Assembly (NCBI RefSeq): GCF_016861845.1
Contig: NZ_BOLV01000002.1
Coordinates: forward strand, 62,001-126,000
Direction of reading: 5' to 3'
DNA from: Lacticaseibacillus suilingensis
GTDB lineage: Bacteria > Bacillota > Bacilli > Lactobacillales > Lactobacillaceae
DNA: 64,000 nucleotides
In this document: piece after piece, positions 7,507 through 15,925 of the stretch
Layout of the letters: each line of letters begins with the position of its first letter
Position numbering within the stretch: position 1 is the first letter of the stretch
Notes under the pieces: model-generated
Databases searched by the model: none
What the model saw: the letters and a program-made list of their open reading frames with translations, nothing else
What the model was told of the DNA's origin: nothing
Made by a program: the position numbers and the translations under genes

Positions 7507-8844
7507 CTAATTCCGCACAAGGCTAGCAATAAAGAACCCGTCCGTGCCATAGTCATCGGGAAACAGTTGCAAGGCCGGCGCGCCATGCGCCTTGACTGGC
7601 GTTAGCGTCGGCACCGCCACTGCTGAAAATTCAGGGTGGGCACTTAAAAACCGCGCCACCACCGCCTGATTTTCCTCTTCCACCATGGTACACGTACTAT
7701 AGGTCAAGCGTCCATTAGGTTTTACTAAAGATGCCACTGCGTCAAGGATTTCGAACTGAATTTCAGGCAATTTAGCAATGGATTCTGGATCTTTATCATA
7801 ACGAATTTCGGGCTTACGGCGAATCAGCCCCAGCCCTGAACACGGTGCATCAACCAACACCTTGTCAAAACTGCCTGGAGCAAAGGTATCCGCTGCTTCG
7901 CGGGCGTCCATCGCCATTGCGGTCACCCGATCCGCCAGGCCCAACCTTTTGGCATTGGCCGTGATCAACTGGACCTTATGCGGATGCAGATCCAGCGCCG
8001 TCACCTGGCCCCCTTCCGCCGCATCCAGATATTGCGCGATGTGGGTCGTTTTCCCCCCAGGCGCAGCACAGGCATCCAGCACCTGGTCGCCAGGCTGAAC
8101 CTCAAGGCTTGGCGCCACCAGCATCGAACTTTCATCCTGAATGGTGAACTCGCCAGCGGCAAATGCCAATAGCCCCGCCAAGTGCCCGCCTGGTGCCACT
8201 AACCCGACTGGCGTCAATGCACTCACTGCCACGTCAGGTAAAGTCTGTTTCAACTCAGCCAGTAATTGGTCTGGGGTGATTTTAGTGGTGTTGACGCGCA
8301 GCGAAGCCGCCGCCGGCCGGTCAACCGTCGCGAAAATGGCTTCCGCCTTCGTCGCCCCGACCTGTTCGATCATCTTCGCCACTAACCATTCCGGAATGCT
8401 GTACATGATGGACATTCGGTAAGCGGCCGGCTGCAGCTTGGTCAAATCTGGACGCTGGCTGCGCTGCAAATTGCGCAGCACCGCCGTCACAAACTTACCA
8501 ATGCCAACATTGCCCATGCGCTTAGCAATCGCGGTGGATTCATAGAAAATCGCGTGCAGCGGAATTTTATCCAAGTACACCATTTGGTAGACCGCGGTTT
8601 GCAGCAGTGCATGCACCCAAGGATCTAACTTGCGGTCTTTGACGAAGGGCTTGAGATAATAATCCAATGTCAAAGCATGCTGAATCACGCCGTACACCAG
8701 ATTAGTCACCAACGCGGTGTCACGCGGACTCAAATCATGCTGGCGCAGTGTGGCATCTAAAGTCAAGTTGGCATAACTGCCTTGCGCCGCCACTTTCGCC
8801 AAAATAGTGACCGCTAAGGTTCTCGGATCAGTCGGTTTCGCCAA
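7507..8844 (-). CDS. rsmB: 16S rRNA m5C967 methyltransferase RsmB (Sun)
   Basis: A 445-residue protein with an N-terminal NusB-like RNA-binding domain (about residues 1-135) and a C-terminal SAM-dependent methyltransferase. DACAAPGGKTTH is the SAM loop; DAPCSGLG and STCTMVEEEN hold the two cysteines used by RNA m5C methylases. It starts with TTG at 8844 behind GGAGA and overlaps the 3' end of fmt by 17 bases. It is part of the fmt-rsmB-stp-pknB series. Confidence 0.95.
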   Translation of the reverse strand: MAKPTDPRTLAVTILAKVAAQGSYANLTLDATLRQHDLSPRDTALVTNLVYGVIQHALTLDYYLKPFVKDRKLDPWVHALLQTAVYQMVYLDKIPLHAIFYESTAIAKRMGNVGIGKFVTAVLRNLQRSQRPDLTKLQPAAYRMSIMYSIPEWLVAKMIEQVGATKAEAIFATVDRPAAASLRVNTTKITPDQLLAELKQTLPDVAVSALTPVGLVAPGGHLAGLLAFAAGEFTIQDESSMLVAPSLEVQPGDQVLDACAAPGGKTTHIAQYLDAAEGGQVTALDLHPHKVQLITANAKRLGLADRVTAMAMDAREAADTFAPGSFDKVLVDAPCSGLGLIRRKPEIRYDKDPESIAKLPEIQFEILDAVASLVKPNGRLTYSTCTMVEEENQAVVARFLSAHPEFSAVAVPTLTPVKAHGAPALQLFPDDYGTDGFFIASLVRN

Positions 8845-9775
8845 TGATCAAGTCTCCTTCTTTAATGGTGCGCCCTGCCCCGTTCAAAAACGCAGCAATC
8901 GGCTGCTGGGCCTTACCGGCCGGTTGAATGGTTTGGATGCTAAACATCGTGCCTTGACCAGCGGCGACTACCAGTTGTTTTTTCGTGCGTTGAACCACCG
9001 TGCCTGGCGCCTGCCCGGTGGCCTCAGTCAGCGGTGTCACGGCCCATAATTTGACCCGTTCACCGTTCAAGACAACATAGCCGCCCACCTCTGGCCGCAG
9101 GGCGCGCACCCAGTTGTCGAGCTGCTCAGCAGTGAGGCTGATATCAAGGTGTTCTTCTTCTTTTTTGATGGTGGGTGAGAAGGTCACTTGGCTTTCATCT
9201 TGCGGCGTTGGTTGGGCGCCGGCGATAATCGCCGGCAGGGTCTTCATCAAGAGATCTCGACCCATTAGGCTGAGCTTTTCAAACACCGTCCCACTGTCAT
9301 CTTGGCGGGTCAGCGGCAGCTTAGCTTGTGCCCACATACCACCAGCATCCATCTTTTTGACCATCTGAATCAAGGTGACGCCAGTTTCAGTATCCCCATT
9401 GATCAGGCTGTACTGAATCGGCGCTCCACCGCGATACTTCGGCAGCAAGGAGCCATGCACGTTGACGGCCGTGATTTTAGCCGCGTTCAAGAATTTCGTC
9501 GGCAAAAACTGGCCGTATGCTGCGGTGATAATCAAATCTGGCGCCAGCGCAATGGCTTGATCTAATTCAGGACTGCCACTGAGCTTCTCGGGTTGGAGCA
9601 CCGGTAAGTGCAAAGCCAGCGCGGCCTGTTTGACCGGCGATTGCGCCAGTAGTTGCTTGCGACCGACTTTGCGGTCCGGTTGGGTCACCACCGCTAAGAC
9701 GTCATAACTGGCAGCAACGGCTTGTAAAATTGGTACTGCAAACTGCGGCGTTCCCATAAAAATCACACTGGTCAA
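8828..9775 (-). CDS. fmt: Methionyl-tRNA formyltransferase
   Basis: A 315-residue enzyme that formylates initiator Met-tRNA. The formyl-THF binding and catalytic stretch HGSLLPKYRGGAPIQ and the N-terminal MGTPQFAVPIL are clear. It starts with TTG at 9775 behind AAGGAG. In Bacillus a peptide deformylase gene sits between priA and fmt; here only 20 bases separate them, so def must be elsewhere. Confidence 0.96.
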   Translation of the reverse strand: MTSVIFMGTPQFAVPILQAVAASYDVLAVVTQPDRKVGRKQLLAQSPVKQAALALHLPVLQPEKLSGSPELDQAIALAPDLIITAAYGQFLPTKFLNAAKITAVNVHGSLLPKYRGGAPIQYSLINGDTETGVTLIQMVKKMDAGGMWAQAKLPLTRQDDSGTVFEKLSLMGRDLLMKTLPAIIAGAQPTPQDESQVTFSPTIKKEEEHLDISLTAEQLDNWVRALRPEVGGYVVLNGERVKLWAVTPLTEATGQAPGTVVQRTKKQLVVAAGQGTMFSIQTIQPAGKAQQPIAAFLNGAGRTIKEGDLIIGETD

Positions 9776-9795
9776 AATACCACTCCTTCTGGTTG

Positions 9796-12216
9796 TTAGA
9801 TAAACGTTAATGGTTCGCGGTCAATGCCCACAAAGTAACCTTTGCGGGTACCGGTTTGCGTCTCAGTCAAAATCCGGTCTAATTCTGGGCCTAGCTCGGG
9901 CTCGTGTTTATATTTGATGACCAATTGATAGATGTAGCGATTTTTCAGCCGCGCAATGGCGCCTGGCGTCGGTCCTAGGACAATCGCTTGCGGGCTGAGC
10001 GCGCCGTGCAGCTGCTTGGCGAGTTGATAAATCAACTTCGCGGCCGCCTCCTCATTTTGGTGGCTAACCGTGAGCTTGGTCGTGAAGTAATATGGCGGGT
10101 AATCGCCGCGATGGCGCGTGACCATCTCCTGGCGGAAAAAGCCTTCATAATCATGATGCTGCGCGTACTGAATCGCGTAATGTTCCGGATTGAAGGTCTG
10201 AATGAAGACCTCGCCGGACTTTTCAGCGCGGCCAGCGCGGCCGGCCACTTGCGTCAGCAAATCAAAGGTACGCTCACTGGCGCGAAAATCAGGCATCCCC
10301 AGTCCGGTATCGGCGTTGATCACGCCGACCAAAGTGACATCGGGAAAATCCAGGCCTTTGGCAATCATCTGGGTGCCTAGCAAGATATCGGCTTCATGCG
10401 CGCCAAAAGCGGCTAAAATCTTCTCGTGGCCCCCTTTGCGCCGGGTGGTATCGACATCCATCCGCAGCACCCGCGCCGCTGGCAGCAGCTGATGCAGACT
10501 AGCTTCGACTTTTTGCGTCCCAGTGCCATAATAGCGAATTTTGCGCGACCCACACTTCGGGCACACGGTGGGAATGGGTTCCTCATGGCCGCAGTAGTGG
10601 CACTTCAAGGTATGGGTATCCATGTGCAAGGTCAAGCTGATATCACAGTTGGGACATTGCACCCGGTAGCCGCATTCCCGGCACATCACAAAGGAAGAAA
10701 AACCCCGCCGGTTCAGCAGTAGCACACTTTGTTCGCCGCGGGCCAAACGCGCTTGCAAGGCTTGGAGGAGCGGCTGGGAAAAGTCGTCCTTCCCGCCTTG
10801 TTTATAAGCATCCCGCATATCGATGATGTGCACCGCCGGGAGCGGCTGATCATTGATGCGCTCAGGCAGTCGCAGCAAGGTATAAACCCCTTTTTCCGCG
10901 CGCGCCCGCGACTCCAGACTTGGCGTCGCCGAACCCAGCAGCACCGGGGCACCAAAGGTTTGAGCCCGATGCATCACCACATCCCGAGCGTGATAGCGCG
11001 GCGCGTCGTCCTGTTTATAAGAGGTTTCGTGCTCTTCATCGATGATGAATACACCGATATTGGTCATCGGCGCAAACGCCGCCGAACGCGCGCCAACCAC
11101 CACGCGGGCTTCCCCGCGTTCTAGCCGCCGCCACTCGTCGAACTTTTCCCCTTCTGACAAACCACTGTGCAGCACGGCAACGGCATCACCAAACCGGCCT
11201 TTAACCCGGTGGACCATTTGCGGCGTCAAAGCAATTTCTGGGACCAGCATCATGGCATTGCGGCCAGCGGCTAGGGCAGCAGCGATGACTTGCAAATACA
11301 CTTCGGTTTTCCCCGAACCCGTCACGCCTTCCAGCAAAAACGGCTGAGCGGTGTGGCTTTCAACCGCCGCGACCACCGGTTTCACCACTGCGGCTTGGTC
11401 CGCCGTCAAGGTGAGTGGTTGAGTTAACGGCTGCTGATCCAGCTGAGCATAAGGAGCGCGGTAAATTTCGCGGGCGGCTAACGTGAGCCAGCCCTTCTGC
11501 ACCCCGGCGTTCACCGTGGCGCGCGACAGTCCAGAATCTTTAAGCGCCGTGGTGAGGGCCGGTTCAGTGTGGGTTTGCGCCCATTGGGTCAGCGCCTCAA
11601 GTAAGGCCCGCTGCTGCTTGGCATTCGCCCGCAGCGCAGCGGCCTCAGCCTGGTAGGCAGCCGGCGTGAGGCTAGGTACAATATAGTTTTGCGTCTTCAC
11701 CTTGGCCCGGTCGCGGCTTTGATACTGAATGGTCAACGCCTGTTTGGCCACCAACCGCAACACCTGAGCCGACAATGTGGCATCAAGGTGCTGATCCAGC
11801 ACCATCCCTGGATGCGCTGCTAGGAGGCTTTCGGCCTCGGCGGTGGGCTTTGGCCCAAGCGCCACGGTTTTCACCGTGTCCACTTTCAGCATCGCCGGCA
11901 GCATGGTTTGAATACAGGTAATCCAAAAAGCATAGGTCGTTTGCGCCAGCCAATGGGACAGCTTGAGCAGCTCACTGTTCATCACTGGCGCATAATCAAG
12001 CACCGCCAGCAGCGGCTTGAGTGTACCAGCGTAGTCTGGTTGCGCTTCGGTGGCAACTACCATGCCGCTGACTTCGCGTGTACCTTGGCCGAATTGCACC
12101 CAAACGCGCATCCCCGGCACGACTTGGCCAGTCAAAGCAGCCGGTATGGCATAGTCATAGGGCTGATCGGTTTGCATCGTCGGCACATCGACAATCACTT
12201 TTGCCACAGTGGTCAT
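9796..12216 (-). CDS. priA: Primosomal protein N' (replication restart helicase PriA)
   Basis: An 806-residue 3'-5' helicase that reloads the replisome at stalled forks. An N-terminal DNA-binding domain is followed by Walker A GVTGSGKTEVYLQ, DEEH box and the zinc clusters CRECGYRVQCPNC and CHYCG...CPKCG. Next come the helicase C-terminal motifs, including QVAGRAGR. The open frame extends further upstream, but ATG at 12216 starts the conserved MTTVAKVIVDVP sequence and overlaps the coaBC stop (ATGA). A weak AGGTG lies in front, so coupling to coaBC is likely. Confidence 0.95.
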   Translation of the reverse strand: MTTVAKVIVDVPTMQTDQPYDYAIPAALTGQVVPGMRVWVQFGQGTREVSGMVVATEAQPDYAGTLKPLLAVLDYAPVMNSELLKLSHWLAQTTYAFWITCIQTMLPAMLKVDTVKTVALGPKPTAEAESLLAAHPGMVLDQHLDATLSAQVLRLVAKQALTIQYQSRDRAKVKTQNYIVPSLTPAAYQAEAAALRANAKQQRALLEALTQWAQTHTEPALTTALKDSGLSRATVNAGVQKGWLTLAAREIYRAPYAQLDQQPLTQPLTLTADQAAVVKPVVAAVESHTAQPFLLEGVTGSGKTEVYLQVIAAALAAGRNAMMLVPEIALTPQMVHRVKGRFGDAVAVLHSGLSEGEKFDEWRRLERGEARVVVGARSAAFAPMTNIGVFIIDEEHETSYKQDDAPRYHARDVVMHRAQTFGAPVLLGSATPSLESRARAEKGVYTLLRLPERINDQPLPAVHIIDMRDAYKQGGKDDFSQPLLQALQARLARGEQSVLLLNRRGFSSFVMCRECGYRVQCPNCDISLTLHMDTHTLKCHYCGHEEPIPTVCPKCGSRKIRYYGTGTQKVEASLHQLLPAARVLRMDVDTTRRKGGHEKILAAFGAHEADILLGTQMIAKGLDFPDVTLVGVINADTGLGMPDFRASERTFDLLTQVAGRAGRAEKSGEVFIQTFNPEHYAIQYAQHHDYEGFFRQEMVTRHRGDYPPYYFTTKLTVSHQNEEAAAKLIYQLAKQLHGALSPQAIVLGPTPGAIARLKNRYIYQLVIKYKHEPELGPELDRILTETQTGTRKGYFVGIDREPLTFI

Positions 12217-13394
12217 GCGCGCACCTGGGCAATCTTTTGCCAAATGGTTTGCGCCAAGGCGATTTTGCTGGCAGTCGGCAGCGGTTCTGGCGCCGCATTT
12301 GGCCACAACAGCGTCACGGTATTGTTGTCGGCGTTAAAGCCAAGACCGCTACCAACTGGATTAGCAATCAGCAAATCAGCGTGTTTCTTCGTTAATTTGG
12401 TTTGGGCATTGGCCAGCAGATCATTGGTTTCCGCCGCAAAACCCACCACGAACTGATGGGTCTTCGCGTTGCCAAGCTGCGCTAAAATATCCGGGTTTTG
12501 CACCAAATCAATAGTCAGTCCTGCCGCCCCTTGCTTCTTCAACTTATGATCCGCTGGGGCAGCAGGCCGATAATCCGCCACTGCCGCCGCCATCAAGACG
12601 ATATCGGCCGCCTCAAAGCGGCTTTGCACCGCGGTGGCCATCTCGCTAGCTGTTTGCACCGCTGTCACCTTGACTTGCGGCAACGTCAACTGCTGGGCGG
12701 TAGTAATCAGTTCCACTTCTGCGCCGGCTGCCGCGGCGGCGTTAGCCAGCGCTGTGCCCATTTTGCCAGACGAGTCATTGGTCAAGTACCGCACGGGATC
12801 GATGCGTTCACGGGTCCCGCCAGCCGTGATCACAATTTTTTGACCGGCCAAATAAGCCTGTTGCGGCGCGAGCGCCGAGAACAACGCAATCGCGTCCGGT
12901 TCCGGCATGCGGCCAACGCCCGCATAGCCTTCCGCTAAAAAGCCAGTGGCTGGCGGCAACACTTGCCAGCCCGCGGCCTGCAGATGGCGAATATTCGCCT
13001 GGGTTTGCGCATTCTGCCACATCTGGTCGTTCATTGCCGGCACCAGCAGCTTCTGCCCGGCGAAAGCCAATAGCGTGGTGGTCACCACATTATCCGCCAG
13101 CCCAAAAGCCAGCTTGGCAATGGTATTCGCGGTAGCTGGCACCACAATGGCCTGATCCATCCAGTGCGCCAGCGCCACATGCGCCACATGCTCTGGCGCA
13201 GCAAATTCAGCGGCATCCGTTAGCACCGCCGCCTTGCTGACAGTGGCGAGGGTTTGCGGCGTCACAAAATTGGCCGCAGCTGGCGTCATCGCCACGCGCA
13301 CCTCATTGCCTTGTTTAATGAGCGCGCGCACCAAAAGCGGGACTTTATACGCCGCAATGCCGCCAGTCACAAAAACTCCGATGTGTTTCGCCAT
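12213..13394 (-). CDS. coaBC: Bifunctional phosphopantothenoylcysteine decarboxylase / phosphopantothenate-cysteine ligase
   Basis: A 393-residue two-domain enzyme of coenzyme A synthesis. The N-terminal flavoprotein (CoaC) half has GGIAAYK and the PAMNDQMW substrate clamp. The C-terminal CoaB half has TAGGTRERIDPVRYLTN and the AAVADYRP and KLKK motifs. A good GGAGGGG precedes the ATG. It heads the coaBC-priA pair and is separated from rpoZ by a 420-base gap that holds repeat copies and a large palindrome. Confidence 0.95.
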   Translation of the reverse strand: MAKHIGVFVTGGIAAYKVPLLVRALIKQGNEVRVAMTPAAANFVTPQTLATVSKAAVLTDAAEFAAPEHVAHVALAHWMDQAIVVPATANTIAKLAFGLADNVVTTTLLAFAGQKLLVPAMNDQMWQNAQTQANIRHLQAAGWQVLPPATGFLAEGYAGVGRMPEPDAIALFSALAPQQAYLAGQKIVITAGGTRERIDPVRYLTNDSSGKMGTALANAAAAAGAEVELITTAQQLTLPQVKVTAVQTASEMATAVQSRFEAADIVLMAAAVADYRPAAPADHKLKKQGAAGLTIDLVQNPDILAQLGNAKTHQFVVGFAAETNDLLANAQTKLTKKHADLLIANPVGSGLGFNADNNTVTLLWPNAAPEPLPTASKIALAQTIWQKIAQVRA

Positions 13395-13438
13395 GCAATC
13401 CCCTCCATTTTTGAATCTATTATACCAAAGAATATCAC

Positions 13439-13612
13439 GCTGCGAAGGCCAGCGGTTTTAGCGCGACGAGTAGCCTAGCTTAAGCCATTGCCGGCTGATC
13501 TTGCCGGCGAGGGCTTAAGCATAGCTAATCGCTCGCGCGTTGCTGGTCTGAGCGCACCTATACGCTGCGAAGGCTGGCGATTTTTGCCGACAAAGTAGCC
13601 TAGCTATTCGCA
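13439..13612 (+). repeat. Intergenic hairpin element, one full and one truncated copy (locus B)
   Basis: Copy B1 (about 13439-13562) shows the family fold: GGCCAGC with GCTGGTC, GCGCGA with TCGCGCG-like arm, TAGC with GCTA, GCTTAAGCC with GGCTTAAGC, and GCCGGC with GCCGGC. A second copy starts at 13564 with the same GCTGCGAAGG left end and breaks off after the TAGCCTAGC motif near 13612. The element is antisense to the flanking minus-strand genes. Confidence 0.85.
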
Positions 13613-13646
13613 ACCCAACAATTTTGCCCAAAGAAAAAGTGATCGA

Positions 13647-13809
13647 GACATAATTTGAGATGAAGATAGGCACACGACTATTCCGGAACAGTGCGAGCCA
13701 AAATGCAACGCCCTAGCCGTACAAGCCAAACGGCCTGCAAAACCTAAGTTCGGGTTTTACAGGCCGTTTGGCTTATACTCTGGGCTAAAACCGCATTTTG
13801 TCTCAGCCT
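13647..13809. repeat. Large imperfect palindrome between coaBC and rpoZ
   Basis: The core hairpin is near perfect: a 15-base arm starting AAGCCAAACGG (13723-13737) pairs with its mate ending at 13774, with AAAACC and GGTTTT continuing the stem and a short loop. Outside it CAAAATGC (from about 13700) pairs with GCATTTTG (13793-13800), and GAGACA near 13647 with TGTCTC near 13799. It begins 9 bases past the rpoZ stop and could terminate that transcript, but there is no long T tract. Confidence 0.6.
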
Positions 13810-13817
13810 CATTCACT

Positions 13818-14060
13818 TTAGTCTTTGTGGTCCAGCTTTTCCGCGTCACGTTCCAGCAACTTAGAGTCAGGGTCGATGATGACGTCACCAGCCGCGACTT
13901 CTTCAAGCGCCTGACCGACTTTTTTCAGCGAGCGGTATTCCGGCAACATTTTGATGCTGCCACTTTCCAGCTCATGCGCCCGCTTCGCAGCCAAAACTGC
14001 CAGTGAGTAGCGGGAAGGAATCTTCGCCAGTAACTTATCGATGGATGGGTAAATAATCAT
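13818..14060 (-). CDS. rpoZ: RNA polymerase omega subunit
   Basis: An 80-residue protein matching omega in sequence and place. [30 protein letters not shown] is the conserved N-terminal helix region that binds the beta-prime subunit. It follows gmk by 33 bases, the usual gmk-rpoZ order. A GGAGC site precedes the ATG. Confidence 0.95.
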   Translation of the reverse strand: MIIYPSIDKLLAKIPSRYSLAVLAAKRAHELESGSIKMLPEYRSLKKVGQALEEVAAGDVIIDPDSKLLERDAEKLDHKD

Positions 14061-14093
14061 GATGTTTGCTCCTTTTTTCCGTTAACCGTCAGT

Positions 14094-14702
14094 CTAGTTT
14101 ACCATATTTCGGTATTTATCGATCACGCGCGGCACCCGCAAGTGCTCACTTTCGATGATGCGTTCGATGCGCTTCACTGCCAGCGGCACTTCGTCATTGA
14201 CGACGGCATAGTCATAATTTTCCATCATCTTAATTTCTTGCGCCGCTTGCTGGATGCGCTTGTTGATGGTGGCAATATCATCGGTGCCGCGGCCGACCAA
14301 GCGGTGTTTCAAGGCGACTAAATCTGGCGGCGTCAAAAAGATGAAGACCCCATCCGGACATTTGGCCCGCACTTGCATGGCGCCTTTGACTTCGATTTCC
14401 AGCAGGACATCGCGGCCGGCATCGAGGGTTTGATTCACATACTTAAGCGGAGTGCCGTAGTAGTTGTCGACGTATTTGGCATATTCGAGCATCTGCCCAT
14501 CCGCAATTTCTTGCTCAAACTGCTCCTTGGTGCGGAAGTAGTAGTCGATACCGTCTTTTTCCCCAGGTCGGGGCTTGCGGGTGGTCATCGAAACTGAGTA
14601 CTGAAAATCGCGAAAATCGTCTTGGAGCATGGCTTGCCGAACCGTACCCTTACCGACACCACTAGGACCCGATAAGACGATCAGCATTCCCCGTTCATGC
14701 AT
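14094..14702 (-). CDS. gmk: Guanylate kinase
   Basis: A 202-residue enzyme that phosphorylates GMP to GDP. The P-loop [11 protein letters not shown] lies near residues 11-21, and the GMP-binding region [17 protein letters not shown] follows. ATG at 14702 has GAGG seven bases upstream. Its operon continues into rpoZ; a strong promoter was not identified. Confidence 0.96.
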   Translation of the reverse strand: MHERGMLIVLSGPSGVGKGTVRQAMLQDDFRDFQYSVSMTTRKPRPGEKDGIDYYFRTKEQFEQEIADGQMLEYAKYVDNYYGTPLKYVNQTLDAGRDVLLEIEVKGAMQVRAKCPDGVFIFLTPPDLVALKHRLVGRGTDDIATINKRIQQAAQEIKMMENYDYAVVNDEVPLAVKRIERIIESEHLRVPRVIDKYRNMVN

Positions 14703-14760
14703 GCTTTAACCTCTTTCATTTTTGTGTTACCTCACATTATGCCGTTTAGGCCGGTGAATT

Positions 14761-15450
14761 TCAAGCTTGTTCGGCACGCCACGCTTGAAATTCAGGGCTT
14801 TTCAGTAGTTTTTGCCCTGCTTGCCAGCCGCGGGTCAGCATCAACGCCCGGCCTTGGCGGCGAAAATCCAAAATGCCGGGCATTTGCGGCGGTATTTTAA
14901 TGGTGAAATCAGCGATGCGCGTTGAGCGGGCGCCAACCCCACCGGCCTCGATGGCAATCACCGCAGTGGCCCCGAGATCATAGGCCAGATCCACCGGTAA
15001 TTCATCGCACACCGCCCCGTCGACATAGCGCTGGCCGGAGATTGTGACCGGCGGGTAGACCCCAGGGATGGCCGTTGTCGCTAGGAGCCACTGCAGCTGC
15101 TCTGCTGATGGTTGGTTGAGCGTCACCACATGGGGGCGTCGCGTCCGTTTAGTGGCGGTCACGGCCAGCACCGGCCAGGCCTGCCGCCGCGGCAATTGGA
15201 TCAGCTCTTTTAGCACTGGCACAAACGGCAGTTCACCACCCAAGGCAAACATGCGGGTGGGCAATTTAGTCAGCCACCATTGCCCCAGCTGCGGGCCAGC
15301 CAGTTTCGTGGTGGCTAACGCATTGATGACCCCAATCGAGGTCCCCACCATGAACCGCGGCGTTATCCCCGTCTGGGCCAAGGCCGCATAGGCTCCGGCT
15401 TGAAACGCGCCGCGCGCGCCGCCACCGCCAAACACCATGGCTAAAGGCAT
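14761..15450 (-). CDS. Patatin-like phospholipase family protein
   Basis: A 229-residue cytoplasmic-type serine hydrolase. GGGGARGAFQAG near the start is the oxyanion loop, GTSIG (about residues 36-40) holds the nucleophile Ser, and DGAVCD holds the catalytic Asp of the Ser-Asp dyad. No signal peptide is seen. A perfect GAGGAGGTG precedes the ATG. It is divergent from the LexA-box gene at 15548 and the intergenic space is under 100 bases, so both may share regulatory sequence. Substrate is unknown; a second patatin-like protein is encoded at 29435-30301. Confidence 0.85.
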   Translation of the reverse strand: MPLAMVFGGGGARGAFQAGAYAALAQTGITPRFMVGTSIGVINALATTKLAGPQLGQWWLTKLPTRMFALGGELPFVPVLKELIQLPRRQAWPVLAVTATKRTRRPHVVTLNQPSAEQLQWLLATTAIPGVYPPVTISGQRYVDGAVCDELPVDLAYDLGATAVIAIEAGGVGARSTRIADFTIKIPPQMPGILDFRRQGRALMLTRGWQAGQKLLKSPEFQAWRAEQA

Positions 15451-15484
15451 AGGCTCACCTCCTCAAAATAAATTTTAAAACCGC

Positions 15485-15534
15485 TTGACTTCTCGAACGT
15501 TTGTTTGCATAATGAAGTCACAAACAAATGTTCG
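15485..15534 (+). promoter_or_regulatory. Promoter with two LexA-type (Cheo) boxes
   Basis: TTGACT (15485-15490) and CATAAT (15508-15513) are 17 bases apart. CGAACGTTTGTTTG (15494-15507) fills the spacer and CAAACAAATGTTCG (15521-15534) covers the expected transcription start. Each differs by one base from the Gram-positive LexA consensus CGAACNNNNGTTCG. Repressor binding at either would block this promoter. Confidence 0.75.
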
Positions 15535-15547
15535 GGGGCAAATCAAA

Positions 15548-15847
15548 ATGGAAAATCGCGCTAACGCATTACAAACCGTCACGCATTCACTGATTGAATC
15601 AACCAAGCAGTTCTTTGCGCTAGAAGAACCTGCTCAGACAATGCCGGCTAATCAACTGCGCGCGTTCACGGCCCAAGCGTTCGACCGTCACTACCGAGTG
15701 GCTTTATTCTTTGAAGGTGAAGCCACCCCGCTGGCCGGTCACCTGACTCGTCAACTGGGCGACGATCGGTTCTTGTTTCAAGCATATCGCAGTAACTTAT
15801 ATCGTGTCGTCTCATTTGACCAACTGCGCTACATTCAGCGCGTTTAA
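15548..15847 (+). CDS. Small protein under a LexA-type promoter, possibly YolD-like
   Basis: A 99-residue soluble protein starting MENRANALQTVTHSL, with no signal or membrane segment. The ATG at 15548 is preferred over an in-frame upstream start because the latter lies in the promoter; a GGGGG site sits nine bases before it. The C-terminal half (RVALFFEG, a glycine turn, then VVSFDQLRYIQ) resembles the short beta-barrel pattern of YolD-like proteins, which often accompany SOS Y-family polymerases. That resemblance is weak and by eye. No polymerase gene is next to it. Two LexA-type boxes suggest induction by DNA damage. Confidence 0.7.
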   Translation: MENRANALQTVTHSLIESTKQFFALEEPAQTMPANQLRAFTAQAFDRHYRVALFFEGEATPLAGHLTRQLGDDRFLFQAYRSNLYRVVSFDQLRYIQRV

Positions 15848-15856
15848 GCACCATCC

Positions 15857-15889
15857 GCGCGGCTTTGCTTCGGCAAGGTCGCGCTTTTT
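15857..15889 (+). terminator. Terminator of the LexA-box gene
   Basis: GCGCGGCTTTGC pairs with GGCAAGGTCGCGC (wobbles included), followed by five T residues. Confidence 0.75.
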
Positions 15890-15894
15890 GATTC

Positions 15895-15920
15895 GAAAAA
15901 AGACTGCCAGCGACAGTCTT
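15895..15920 (-). terminator. recN terminator
   Basis: Minus-strand AAGACTG and CAGTCTT arms close a small loop and run into six T residues, directly after the recN stop. Confidence 0.85.
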
Positions 15921-15925
15921 CATCC

